From contig VZRR01011487.1 in the NCBI GenBank assembly GCA_013398015.1, positions 62,001-126,000 on the forward strand: 64,000 bases of DNA, written 5' to 3'. How positions within the stretch are numbered: the stretch's first letter is position 1; every line of letters begins with the position of its first letter. Both the position numbers and the translations under genes were made by a program. The notes beneath the pieces are model-generated. The model made no database searches, was not told where the DNA came from, and saw only the letters and a list, made by a program, of their open reading frames with translations. The stretch comes from Oreocharis arfaki. Lineage: Eukaryota; Chordata; Aves; Passeriformes; Paramythiidae. Positions 48,001 to 59,599 of the stretch are shown in pieces.

Positions 48001-51000
48001 TGGACAGATGCTTCTTTACTTCCTTAACTCCAAGTGCCTTGCAGGAAGCTGGTGCTCTGCACTACTGACAGCTGTTTCATCTTCTGTCTTTTAATTGCAC
48101 AGGCTACTTACAGATCTCAAGTGAGATAAAGCAGAGTAGCACCTTCTGGAATACCTGCTAGCACAGCTACATGAGCAGCCCACCACAGAAATTTCTACTG
48201 TTTTCAGTGACTCCATTGCATGAGGACCTGGGCACCAGGAGCACTGAGTGCACGCTGTCCCTTCAGCATTGACTTCTAGTGTTGCAAGCAGAGGCAGGAC
48301 AGAAAAATCTCATATTGAGCACATCCAGCCCACATATCCTCAAGGATTTAAAACAGGTATGGGTTGTGAGAGCAGCATCTAATTGGGGAGGGTCAGTGAG
48401 GGAACAGAATGATAGGGGCAGTTCACCTTGGGTATTTGCTCAAGGCCTGTGTCTAGAAGGGACCCTGACATGGAATTAGCCACTAATGTATCTTACAGAA
48501 AACTAAACCCTTCAGCACAGACCTTCAGCCTCCCTTTTTAGAGGATGACACAGGTCTCTCCTCCACTTCTGCACTGAGATAACAGAACTTGCTGGGGGGA
48601 TGTGCTGAGACACAGTGCATCATACCCAGCTTCTCCCTGCATCCACCCCTTGGGAAGACTTCACACAGCACCGCATCTTACAGCAACAGCTCTTCAAAGC
48701 TGATCCCTTTGGACCAGACTATTCTCTAGCAGCTTCATTCCCAAGGACCTGAGGTGATCGTGAAAAGTGTTTACATACACCAGGTAGTCCTCTGACAGCT
48801 TCATGAACAAAACCTAACAAACCCCAAATCCCACACACATTACATGCAAACAGAAAGGCTGCTTTCATAAAAATTGTGATAGTACAGTGGTTTTCCATAT
48901 TACGAGATTTTACATAAGGAAGAAGCAGGGTTTGTATTAATCTGGCAGTTCTGTTGTCACAAAAGAAAGCTAAATTGTCTGTGTTTCAGGGAAAATCTTG
49001 ATAAGAAGTGTTGGTGAACTGGTTAATGCATTGAGACAAAGAGAGCAGCAAATGAGAGTTTGTAACCTCCTGCCTGATCAGAAGCTGTTAAAGATGCATC
49101 TGCTGGAGATGCACAAGGGGGGAAGCACTGAACCAGCACAATATTTAAGCAGCGGAGCTCTCACCCCGCCACAGGAAATTCTTGTGCTTTCAGTACTGGA
49201 GGGACCCATTGACTTTACTCTGCAGGTTGCCTGTACTTACAAGCACTTTATCAAGAGACTTGCTTGATTGTCTCCCCTGCTTTTTAGGTTTTGGCTATTA
49301 AAGAGCCATGTGATTTTTCCTTGTCCAGAGATGCAACTGGGAAAAATCAGCCCCGAACTGTGGCAATGAACCTGCAGCACACAACACTCAGGAGTGCTTC
49401 AGAACATAATCACCTTGAGCTGAGGCAGGAAGACCAGGAAAGTCACAGGCACAGACCAGAGAGCCTGGGAGGCTTCTTCTAACTCAGAGGGGTCTTGGAA
49501 CGCCCACCCCTCAAACCCCTTGGGATCAGAGACACTGCAGGTTTCATACCCTCTCCCTTGCCACCCCAGGGTTATTTCCACCTTCCAGAAGAAATATCCC
49601 AATGTAAAATGAGAAGACCATTAATGCACACTGGAGAAGGACAAGAGAGTGTTGTGGTTTTGAGTGCAGTTGGCAAGCTTGACATCCCCAGGTCTCCGCA
49701 GAGCATGGGCTGGTGTGGTTCACCTGGCTGGACACCTGTGCTCAGCACCCCCTGGGCATCACGAGGGGCAGCCAATGTACCACTGAGACATCCAACATCT
49801 GTCAAAAGCTTCCTGTCAACTTCAATGGATTTTAATCAAGCATACCTGGCAGTATAAGATAATACAAAAAACTAACTCCAACCGTCTTGAAATTTTACTA
49901 GATTTAAAAATAAAGTAAAACAAGATAAAGCTGTATTTTAAAGAGTAACAGAAAAAGGAAACAATGAATTAACAAATAATATTAAATACTGCTCTCAGAT
50001 TATGAAAGTTAATCCATGTTACAGTGTCTTCAGAATCCCAGCTGTTGAAACCATGTCATAAATAGAAATTAGCATAAATAAATCCAAACCCAGCAATCGA
50101 AAGAGGAATTTCCTTCCTGGACTATTTAGAACTAAGTAATTAGGGAGAAGTACAACTTAAAGCAGGAAATGGAGAAGGATCTTGAAATATCTCTCCCCAT
50201 TAGGAGATTTTGTATTTGCATCCCAGAAACAAAATACAGCAAGGCCATGTCCTTAGCTGGTATAATGTGATGCTGCCTCATTGGTTTCAATAAAATACAG
50301 CAGCTTAAAGACTCTGGACCCTTTGGCATAATCCTTTCATTTAAACTCAGTAAATCAGAATAAACTTCACTGATTTCTGTGGAGTCACGGATCTACCTTT
50401 GGGTAAGATAGAGGAAAGCCAAGAATTCTTTTTTAGAGGGGTTATCACTGCCTTGTATTTCATAATAAATTATCTCCAGGATGTAGATGTTACCATGATC
50501 TACAGAGAACAGGAAATTCTTCCCGTTCTCCAATTCTTCCTTTTCCAGATGCAGGTTGCTCCTACAGCCATGTCTCTCTGACCTTGGCATCCAGCGAACG
50601 CTTTACTTGCTTTCCTTGGATCTCCATCTCCCCTACCTCCCCTGCCAGTTCCTTCCCCAGAGCACAGCCTCATGAAGGAGTCAAATTTTGACATTTTTTC
50701 CTGGATCTGTGTTTCCCTAGATCCTTACCCATGATATATCACTGCTAATCAAGCTGCTGCCTGCTTCCTATGGCTCTTCCGAGAAGTTATTACCCTTCTC
50801 ATCCATCACCAACTCGAGTTAATTCAGGCAATCTTCCTGATCCATGGCCTTGCACACTCAGTTGCAATATTTCATGGGATATGATATTTTGCTATAATAA
50901 TAGTTTCACCCTTTGAAGATTCAAATAAAGGACACCAAGACATTTTCAATAATTAGTGCTACAGTGAGATTCAACATCCCTTCTCGGTGACTGAGAAGAA

Positions 51001-51167
51001 GAGAACTGCTCCAGCAACACTATCTTTGACACATGGTGATTGAAGGGGCACGTGGAGGGAAACAAAACAGAATTCCTATCTGAATTGCCTTTTTCCAGGT
51101 GTTTTGAACTCGAACTATAAACATGTTGACTCTTTTGTTTTCCAGAAATATTGCCTGTGATGAAGGC

Positions 51168-51210
51168 AGAGCTGGGAAGACTCTAAGAGGAATCTAATCC
51201 AACTTTCTGT
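51168..51210 (-). mobile_element. Possible ancient CR1/L3-type LINE scrap
   Basis: The words AGAGCTGGGAAGACTC, AAGAGG and AATCCAACTTTCTG occur in the order seen at the reverse-complemented 3' end of old CR1/L3 LINEs. The copy is short and diverged, and chance likeness cannot be excluded. Confidence 0.3.
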
Positions 51211-51259
51211 GATGTCTGGGGAAGGTCAACTCACTGCATACCGCCTTTGATTTCGCTAT

Positions 51260-51283
51260 GGGTAGGGTGGGAAGGGAGGAGGG
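51260..51283 (+). other. G-quadruplex motif
   Basis: Five GGG tracts at 51260, 51265, 51269, 51274 and 51281 are separated by loops of 2, 1, 2 and 4 bases. This satisfies the standard G3+N1-7 rule with one tract to spare. It is the clearest such motif I found by eye in the window. No gene start is recognised beside it. Confidence 0.85.
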
Positions 51284-54200
51284 AAACCTTTTTTTTCCCT
51301 ACTGAGGAAAAAAAGTAGAACTCAAGCACTTTTGTTGCTCAAATCTTTTTAAAGAAACCAAAATGTTCTATTTTTTTCAGAAGATGTATACTGTGCTCTA
51401 ATATTTGGATTAAAATGCACTTGGGAGGAAAAATACGTAATATTCAATTGCATTTTAAAGAATTTAGTGCAAGGAAGAGTAAGTCCTGAAAAAGAGCAAG
51501 TGTCCAAATCTACAGTCTCCAAATTTACAGAGACGCAAATCTTTCCACTGCCAACAGAAACACAGAGCATCAAATGTTTGAGTCTTATGGAAATTTCAAC
51601 ACACTACAAAACTGCATTTGGAAAAAAACCACAGAGATGTTTTCAAGAGCAGGTAGGCGACTTCTGATAAGCACGTACTCAATTGAATTAAAAAAAAAAG
51701 TCGTAATATAGCAAAAGTCAACCTGAGTTTCTGAAAACCATACAATCCCAATGAGCAGCCACTAATGAGGTGCCTTCAGGAAACACTGATCTTCACCATT
51801 CTAATCTAACATCTTTGAGTTTAAACACGCATTGGAAACTGTAGGGAATGAAGTTGTGCAGTCATTCTGAAAATTATTCATGTGGGAATTAGAAGGAGAG
51901 GTCATATTTCGGCAAAAACTCAATTAACCACGGTAACAGATAAGAGGAGAATAATTGTGAAGAACCAGAGATTAATTATACGGCCATTTATCCAGTTTCC
52001 TGCCCTTTGCCCACTCCCAGCATATACTGCTTCCTCAAATATCATCCGTTTGCTCAGCAGGGCTGGAGGAAGAGAGAGAGGCCAATGAAAACAGATTTAT
52101 ATCTGAGCCAGCAAATAAACCAGACTCTGGCATGCACTGGAAGTGCAAGAACTTGCCCCAGCTTGACTGTTCACAGACTCTGGCTCTGTTACAAGAGTGA
52201 TGCTGATGGAGGCACTGCAGGAAATCACCTCCCAGATCCCCATGCCAAGCATTACTTTGGTAAATTACAAAAGGACACAGTGGCTAATAGGATCAGGACC
52301 TGGAGTGCAATAGAAGAAGAGAAAGGACAAATGAGTGATGTCTAATATAAAGTGCAGTTTTGTTTGCTCTTCCCCACCTGAAGGCAGTAGCTGCTTCACA
52401 ATATTGCCTGCATTTATAAGGTCACAGGGCTCTCTCTTAACACGGTTACATGACTGCAGTCGCCATTAATTTCAATAGAAGTTTCAAACATGCAGCACCA
52501 GCAAAATAAGGTCTTAAAATTCCACCTGTCCTGCAAGATATTTGTTGTTCTAAAAGGCGAAATCTACTGCATCAAGCAGTTATTTTTAAAAGCCAAGACA
52601 GGAAAAAGAGATTCTTTACCTAGCAAAGTAGGCAGAATTGCAGACTTCCCTATAGCACTTTATGTGGGTTTAGAGAAAGTATTACACCTCTGATTCCTGT
52701 TGAAATGAACTCACCTGATCTAAAAGTCACTTTTTTTTAGACTACATTTTCCATCACTCCCTGTGGACAGCTATTCAGAACAGCTTCACTTCCAGTGTCA
52801 TCATCCAGGGATAGACTCTGCCTGTCACATCCTAGTGATGCCAAACCATCCAGTTATAAAGATGGAGGATTAAGTGGTCTATGACTCTTGCACAATGTCC
52901 CATTTAACTGGAAACCATGCTATCAGGAGGGCTTAAAATAGTTTTTGCCCTAATAACAAGTAGTACCTCTGACCACTTGGAATCTTCAGGCCCATGGCCA
53001 TATCCTCTCCCTTCATTTGCAGAACAAAACAGAAATAAATGTTTTATGCTTATAACTTCTGTACTGGGTAAGTAATTAAGCACTTAATTGGACCAGAAAA
53101 CAAGGTCCAAAGGAAAGCTAGGTCACAGTGCACTAACTCTTCATTATGTTATATGGACTTATTAATATATTTTACAACTTTTAGTTTCTGTCTCAGAGAA
53201 AATGTCTTTGTTACTATAAACCGTTCAATCTGTTACCTTCCATCCACGCTAACACTACTTTGCTTTTTTTCAGATAGTTTGCAGAAAACCCCAAAATACC
53301 AGGCATTTGCTTGAGATACATTGACTGATGCAACAGTTGTGCTAGATTTATACCATTTCCCTGGGGTGCTCACACGTTTTCTGTGTGCTCTTTCAACAGC
53401 TGCCAACTCCTGGTCACAAGAAATTAAAAATATCTTTGTGTTTTAAGTCTAGAAAAGCAGTTATACCAAACCAAGTGTCTGATGTTTTATTGTAATAAAC
53501 CATTTCTTTCCTTGAAGCTCTCTTATGTGTTCCTGACATCAGAAGGGAGAGGAAAAGGGGAGTTGGGGTTTTGTCCCAGATTTCAGTGATACCCCATGGG
53601 TGACAGGCTGCCTGCTTTCCAGTCACTCAACCTCAAAAGGATCCAGCAGCTCAACTCGGAGAACAGAACACAGCACCAACAGCCCTGGCATGCACAGAGA
53701 GCTGTGAATGCCATCTTCATTTTCCTGCTCTGAAGCACCACAAAAGCACCATAAACCCTCAGAAGATATATAGGCAGGCACTGGATGGAGCAAAGATGCT
53801 GGCAAAAGGTGCTGAAAAAAGAAAAACAACAGCAGAAAGCTTTTTGTCCTGATGAGGAAGGTCTGTGGACCTTACTCCAACATCTCACATGCTCAGGAAG
53901 ATTTTAGAGCCAGGCATGGGCACATATGATCTCACGATGCAGCAGCGTCAGACAAAAATGAAGTAAATAAAGTAGATTAAATGCATCTATCAGTAACAAA
54001 AAGTGAACTAGTCCATGACTACCTACAAATACCAAGATACTGCTGGTAGTACTGAAACTAGAGCTGCTCTCAAAAGTGACATCCAGGAAGATTGGAGACC
54101 TCCAGTTCAGAGGCAAGAAAGGTGGCTACTACATGCTGCCAGCTCAGGCTCAACCCGGAACAGCTGCAGCATTTAATCTCCAAGTATAGCTCCTACTAGC

Positions 54201-54671
54201 AATACTATGATATTAGAGGTTAGGGTAACATTCAGAAGCACCACTCAACAAGCATTTTGTCCTAGAAAACTCACTTTCTTTTCCCATTTTCTTTCTTTTC
54301 CCCACAAAATAGCGTTGCAGTGGAAACCACAGCTAACTTAGCCACAAGATATACAACAGCACATTTAATTGGCAGCAAAAGAAGAGAAATGAGTTTATTT
54401 CCTGCCACATCTCCAAATGGGCTCTCGCTCAGACACTGCAGTGAGCAATAACAGTAAATGGAATAAACCACCTTTGTGGCAGGTTAACTTTAACCATATT
54501 AAGGGTTTCATCTACTCTATTGCAGCTTTATTGGTACGATGTCCAGGTACGACCCAAGCCCTTCCACACAGCGCACTGCTGTCACAGGAGGACAACTGTG
54601 GGTAACAAATCTTGCTTTAATCTATAAGCCCAGGTATTAAATCCAATGATGTTAAGGCTGCACAAACCTTG

Positions 54672-54750
54672 GCACATATTGCAGGGGGTTGGAACTGGGT
54701 GATCTTTAAGGTCCCTTCCAACCCAAACCATTCTATGATTCCACAATTCT
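54672..54750 (+). mobile_element. CR1 LINE 3' terminal fragment
   Basis: Only the last 80 bp of CR1 remain: GGGGGTTGGAACTGG, GATCTTTAAGGTCCC and CCAACCCAAACC, then tail units ATTCTATG and ATTCCACA with more decayed ones. It is severely 5'-truncated. Confidence 0.92.
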
Positions 54751-56120
54751 CCTCTATGAAATGAGCACAAGTGCCCTGGGGAGTGCAGAGAGGACTCATG
54801 GTAACAGCTCCTGAGTCCCACAGCTGCAGCATCCTTGGGGATATCCAGCTTAACTCAAGGCGATGGTATCCTCAGTGAGGAATCACACTGTTGCTCAGCA
54901 GTGGCAGTAGATAAACACACCAACACGTCCCCAGACCGATGCATTTACTACTGCCAATTGTGACTAACACAGCTGAATTAATCTGGGATACTATATTTGG
55001 GAAGTGGGTGGGAAATCTCCATGCAAAGGGTCATACAGAGGGCACCTGCACTGTCCTTTATTCCCAGCTTGCTCCCCACAAGTCAACAGCCATCAATGCT
55101 GAAGTTCAAAACAGAACCAGCTGGAAGAGGGATGATGCAGTGCACTGGGAAATCCCAATCCAGCCAAAGCAAACCCCAGGCAAAGGCTTTGTTATTGCCA
55201 GTGGGGTGTTACCAAGGCTGTCAAAGACAATGAAAACACAAAATTCAAATAGACTGCCTGTTTCCCCACAGACATGAAAACCACTCCCATTCCATTATTA
55301 ATGCACTTGGACTCATTTGTCAAGAATTTCAGAAAAATTAGTTCAAAACCAAGAAAACTTCAAGCATTTTTATGATAATGCTGGTAAAGTCTGTGGGATG
55401 GAAGATTAGGCTGCACACTGTGCTTCTTTCCCAGAAAATCCCTCCCCACCATTTTAGATTATTTTAAATCGAAATGAGGAGAAAAATGAGCTGTTTAAAG
55501 CATGAGTAAACAAAGGCCTCTTACTAGTAGGCCTTTATCCACAATTTATGCCAATTTTATGTTTTGTTTCATATGAAAACCTAGTGCCTTTAGCCCTCCA
55601 ACTCTGCTACTGCTGCTTTTTTACACTTTTACCCATTCAGACAATCATTTATTTACCATTTCCTTTTTTGTTCGCAGTTCAAGAAGAATGTATTCTTCTA
55701 TCAGTTATTTATTTAGGATTTCAGTAAATTGATTTTTCCCTTTTATGTGCACTGCACAGCTAAAACATCCAAATGAGTGAATCCCATTCTGCTCAGTTGT
55801 TTGATTTTTCTCTCCCCACTCATCTGAGTTTCTAAATTCTCTTTCTGCACCTGGCAGCTCTCCTGCACCTCCCCATGCACCAGGACATGCCCCGTACCAC
55901 CAAGCCAATCTTTTAGGTGTCATCCTAATTGCAACAAGTTGCAGAAGTGAAGAACGTGGATGAACTTGCCTCTGCACACAACAGTCCCAACATCATGATT
56001 CCCCCAGCCCAGGCAACTCAAACTGGGTGCCCAGAGAACTCAAACAGTTCCACAGAGCTTATGTCCTCAGCAGTTTGTCCAGTCCAGGTCACCCACCTGA
56101 GTCTGAACCTGCCTCAAAAG

Positions 56121-56163
56121 CTGAAAGGTCAAAAAGCTGAGAGGTCAGAAATCCGAGAGGTAG
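56121..56163. repeat. Degenerate 16-bp tandem repeat with AGGTCA words
   Basis: Units start at 56121, 56137 and 56153 (CTGAAAGGTC, CTGAGAGGTC, CCGAGAGG). The first two contain AGGTCA at 56126-56131 and 56142-56147, which is a nuclear-receptor half-site sequence. The 10-base spacing is not one of the standard spacings (1 to 5), so a receptor dimer site is doubtful. Confidence 0.75.
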
Positions 56164-59100
56164 TATTCTCCCTGAGCCCCACAAAATCTGCTCTTTATTT
56201 GCCTGTGGGAAAATAGCAAACTGCTATTTTCCAGACTTTTCCTCCACCCATTACGGATGCAAGCACATATGTCATCATCTCTCTACTTTCATCTCCTCGA
56301 GCCTGGCACATACCCAAGGGACCATGAGGAGAGACTCACACGGCATGCTGAAGGGGAAGAAATAAGTGCATCAAGGAAAGAGTGTAATAAATCCACACCT
56401 GTCAGGGAAAGGATGCCCACAGCAACAATCCACACAGGAGCAGACTGTTTCCATCAGTTTTACAAAACTTGCCCCAAAGTGATAGAAAATGAGATGGAGA
56501 TGGGCAAATTACAAAGCAAAAACTGGAATGCAAATGTCCTGACACTGTTCTCTGCTCCAATTCTCCTACAGATTTTCTCAACAGCCTCAAGAGAACATGA
56601 GGAAAGGGCTGCTGCTTTCTTTTCCTTTCATCAGCAACTACACTGGTTCAAGTAGAGAAGTCTCCATAACTGAAGGCACCAGAGACACAATGGAAGCTGA
56701 CAGAAGCCCAAACCAAAAGGCTTTTTAATCTATTTCTCCATCATCGGGTTGAAAAGCAAAACCAAATGCACATACTGCACCTGCAGAGGTGGCCCTCACA
56801 AGGCCCATCTCTGCACCACGACTCAGGGTTCACAACAATGCCAATCCCTGGGTGGAAGAATCATGTTCTCCTCAGCTCCCAGGAATCCAACAGCATGTGA
56901 TGTGCTTGGCAAAGCCATGAAGTCACTGTAAAAATCTCCTTTGTAATTTTCCCCATTGAAGAGCTTAAGTCTCTTCGTTCTGTTTTAATGGAGTAATTTA
57001 TCACCCCATTCCTTTTAAAAGTAACTAATATAGATAGATTAGATAGTAAGATGTGATACATAAAGAATAATAGTCCATTATTAATAATAAGTTTCCAATA
57101 TATTATAATTTTGTGTGATTGATTAGAAAGTCCATTGTTTTACTCTAACATCTTTTTAAAGACTTCTCAATATCAGTTCAAGATTAAAAAGTTAAAGGCA
57201 GCTTAATCATCAGCTCTAAATGTAACTTGGAAAAGTATTGAGTTCAGGAGCACTTGAAATTGTTACCCGGCTTCTTGACCATGAAAGAAGGGGCATTTTA
57301 TTCCATGCCCCATTTCAGCATCACTCTATCCCAATTGTTGAGTCATTTAAAAAGTCTTTCCCTAAGAAGAGGCAAAATAATCAGTTTAGGAGTTAAATGG
57401 GTAGGACTGATCTAGTTGCTTGTGGAATTACAATTACTTCATTACTCTTTAATGAGCAGCATCTCTCCATTATCTGTTAACTTCAACAGAGATTCACTCT
57501 TACTGATGGCCAAGAATCTGGTTTATAGATATTTTTAAAGCATACATTCGATCAGGATATAAGTAGAATTCCCCCAGTAGAGAAGCACCTCTGCATCAGT
57601 GAACTAGTCATGAAACATGTAAAGATAGATTCATTTGCACCAAAATATAGTCACCTTGTCCACAACCCAGCTACAATCCTAAGCCACATTTTTCCAGGGT
57701 CTTACAGAATGTTATTTATTTATCCTACTGCAGTAAATAAGTTAACCTCTGTGACACGTCAGCCCAGGTACTCAGCACATGCTGCACATCTGTGTGAAGA
57801 CTCTTGTAGCAATTTCTGCTTCCAGACACAAAATTTATGAATAAATTCAGCCCTGTCGTTGTTCTAATGACCTTGATTAAACCTGAAGGAAATTGACTCT
57901 CTGGCAAAACTAAACATCTATTACAAGAAATACTTTTTAACCACTATTCTAATTCTGGCACTTTTAAATTTCAGCCTGAAAACCATCTCCAGTCCTTTTC
58001 ATGAATGATAATTCAGTGGAATAACACTACAAAACCAGCCCTGCACCTGGACATGATTATGTCTCTGAAAAGGATATTTTCAACCAACAACTTTGAATAA
58101 AAATCACAGAGCAGTCAGGAGTTTAAGGACAGAAGCCTTGGATAAAGGTTTTATATGATAAGCAGGAGTGTGACTGCAGACACCTCCTCTCATGGATGTG
58201 GGACACTGTCGAGGTGAACTGCACATCTCCTGTGCTGCTGAGAGACCAAGAAGTGTCACCCACCAAAACACCAACAGGAAAATCACTCTGTTCTCCCCCC
58301 TCCTCTGCAGGGACAAGGAACAGAGCTTCCCGAGTGCCTGGTACCTGCACATGCACACACAGACTACCCAGGGCAACGGCAGAAAATGAGTTCATGTTTC
58401 AAACAATGATATTAATATACTGGCACTAGAATATGCAATTTCCTTGTTTATTGCCTTTCAAGCCAATGCCATTGCCAGAGGTTGTCATTGTACCAACAGG
58501 CAGAAAATTAATTTGACATAGTTTCAAAGCAGCACTATGAAGTCCCAGGGACCTCTCAGAAAAGGATGAGCCCTTTCCTTTTCTGTCCTTTCCCATGCTC
58601 TCTCTTGCAGCAGCATTTTTCCCAGGACACTTGAGAAACAGGGACCAAGTGGACCTGTGGCAAAGAGAGGTTTTCAGGCAGGAAAACCCAGAAGTGTGCA
58701 AAAAAAATTATTTTCATCATGATAATGTGCCAGATTTCTCTTCTGTCAAAGAGCAAACAAAAATATGGTTTGCAGTCAGAATGTCTCTTTTAGTTCCTCT
58801 CATTTAAAAGAAAAGTCTGTATTCCAATTAAGGTTACTCTCAAATGACACTTTTGGAGCTAGAGAAACCCTTTGTTTTGGAAATGTCAAAATGGGATATA
58901 TATTATTATGATGAAACTTTTATTATAAATTATATATTAAAAATTTCCATACTCCCCACTGGGGATTTAAATCATCATTTCATCCAAGACTAACTTCCTT
59001 CTGGAACAGCAGAGCAGGGATCTATACAACCTGTCTGCACACTTAGATCAGCATCACAGCACCTCTTTCAATATAAACACCCATTTCAATCAGCTCAAAA

Positions 59101-59577
59101 ATGTTCTCATTAGCAACAAAAAAATCCAAAACATCTCTCAGCTGCTACATAAACTCTGTGTCCTCCTGCAGTGCTCATCCTGGGCACCCACCAGCAGCCG
59201 TTAGAGGATGGGCACAGCTGGACAAGAGAGTTGTGTCTGAAATCAATGGCCAGACAAAGAAGAGACCTTTCTTTTCTGATAAGGGCACAGATTACATTTC
59301 CACCATTATCATCAACAAGGAGAAATGAAAAGGAGCATTTGGACAACAAATGCCTGCTGAGGAGCAGGAGGGGCTTAATCAATAGCCAAGGACAAAATTA
59401 CCTCAGCAGATTTCAGCTCATTTCCATGGAAAAAGCAGACTCTGCAAAAGCTAAATAAGTATATAAAGCAAGTTTCTCCTTGCCAGCCTGGTGGGGAGGG
59501 GTCTCCAGACCACCCTGCACGGGCAGCTCTACTCAGCATTGCTCGACTCACAATCCAACATCAAAGCTGCTGTGCTG

Positions 59578-59599
59578 AAAAAAAAGAAAAAAAAAAAAA
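59578..59599. repeat. Poly-A tract with one G
   Basis: Eight A, one G and then thirteen A, followed by GGAAAACC. No retroposed gene body is recognised upstream, so I do not call a processed pseudogene. Confidence 0.8.

Larger units (their letters stand above)
45092..54671. other. Long unique non-coding sequence
   Basis: No supported gene. An open stretch at 48974-49265 on the plus strand follows a splice-acceptor-like TGTGTTTCAG at 48980-48989, but I recognise no protein in it. Frames of 140 codons (46605-47027) and 120 codons (49495-49857) are likewise unrecognised. The G-quadruplex motif and the old CR1/L3-like scrap are listed separately. Confidence 0.5.

Noticed and set aside
48974..49265. 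Open stretch after a splice-acceptor-like TGTGTTTCAG, possible exon
   Set aside because: The acceptor is only moderate, the only donor-like site (near 49228) is weak, and the translation matches no protein I know. RNA-seq would be decisive.
59578..59599. Poly-A tract as the tail of a processed pseudogene
   Set aside because: No gene-like body or target duplication is visible upstream.
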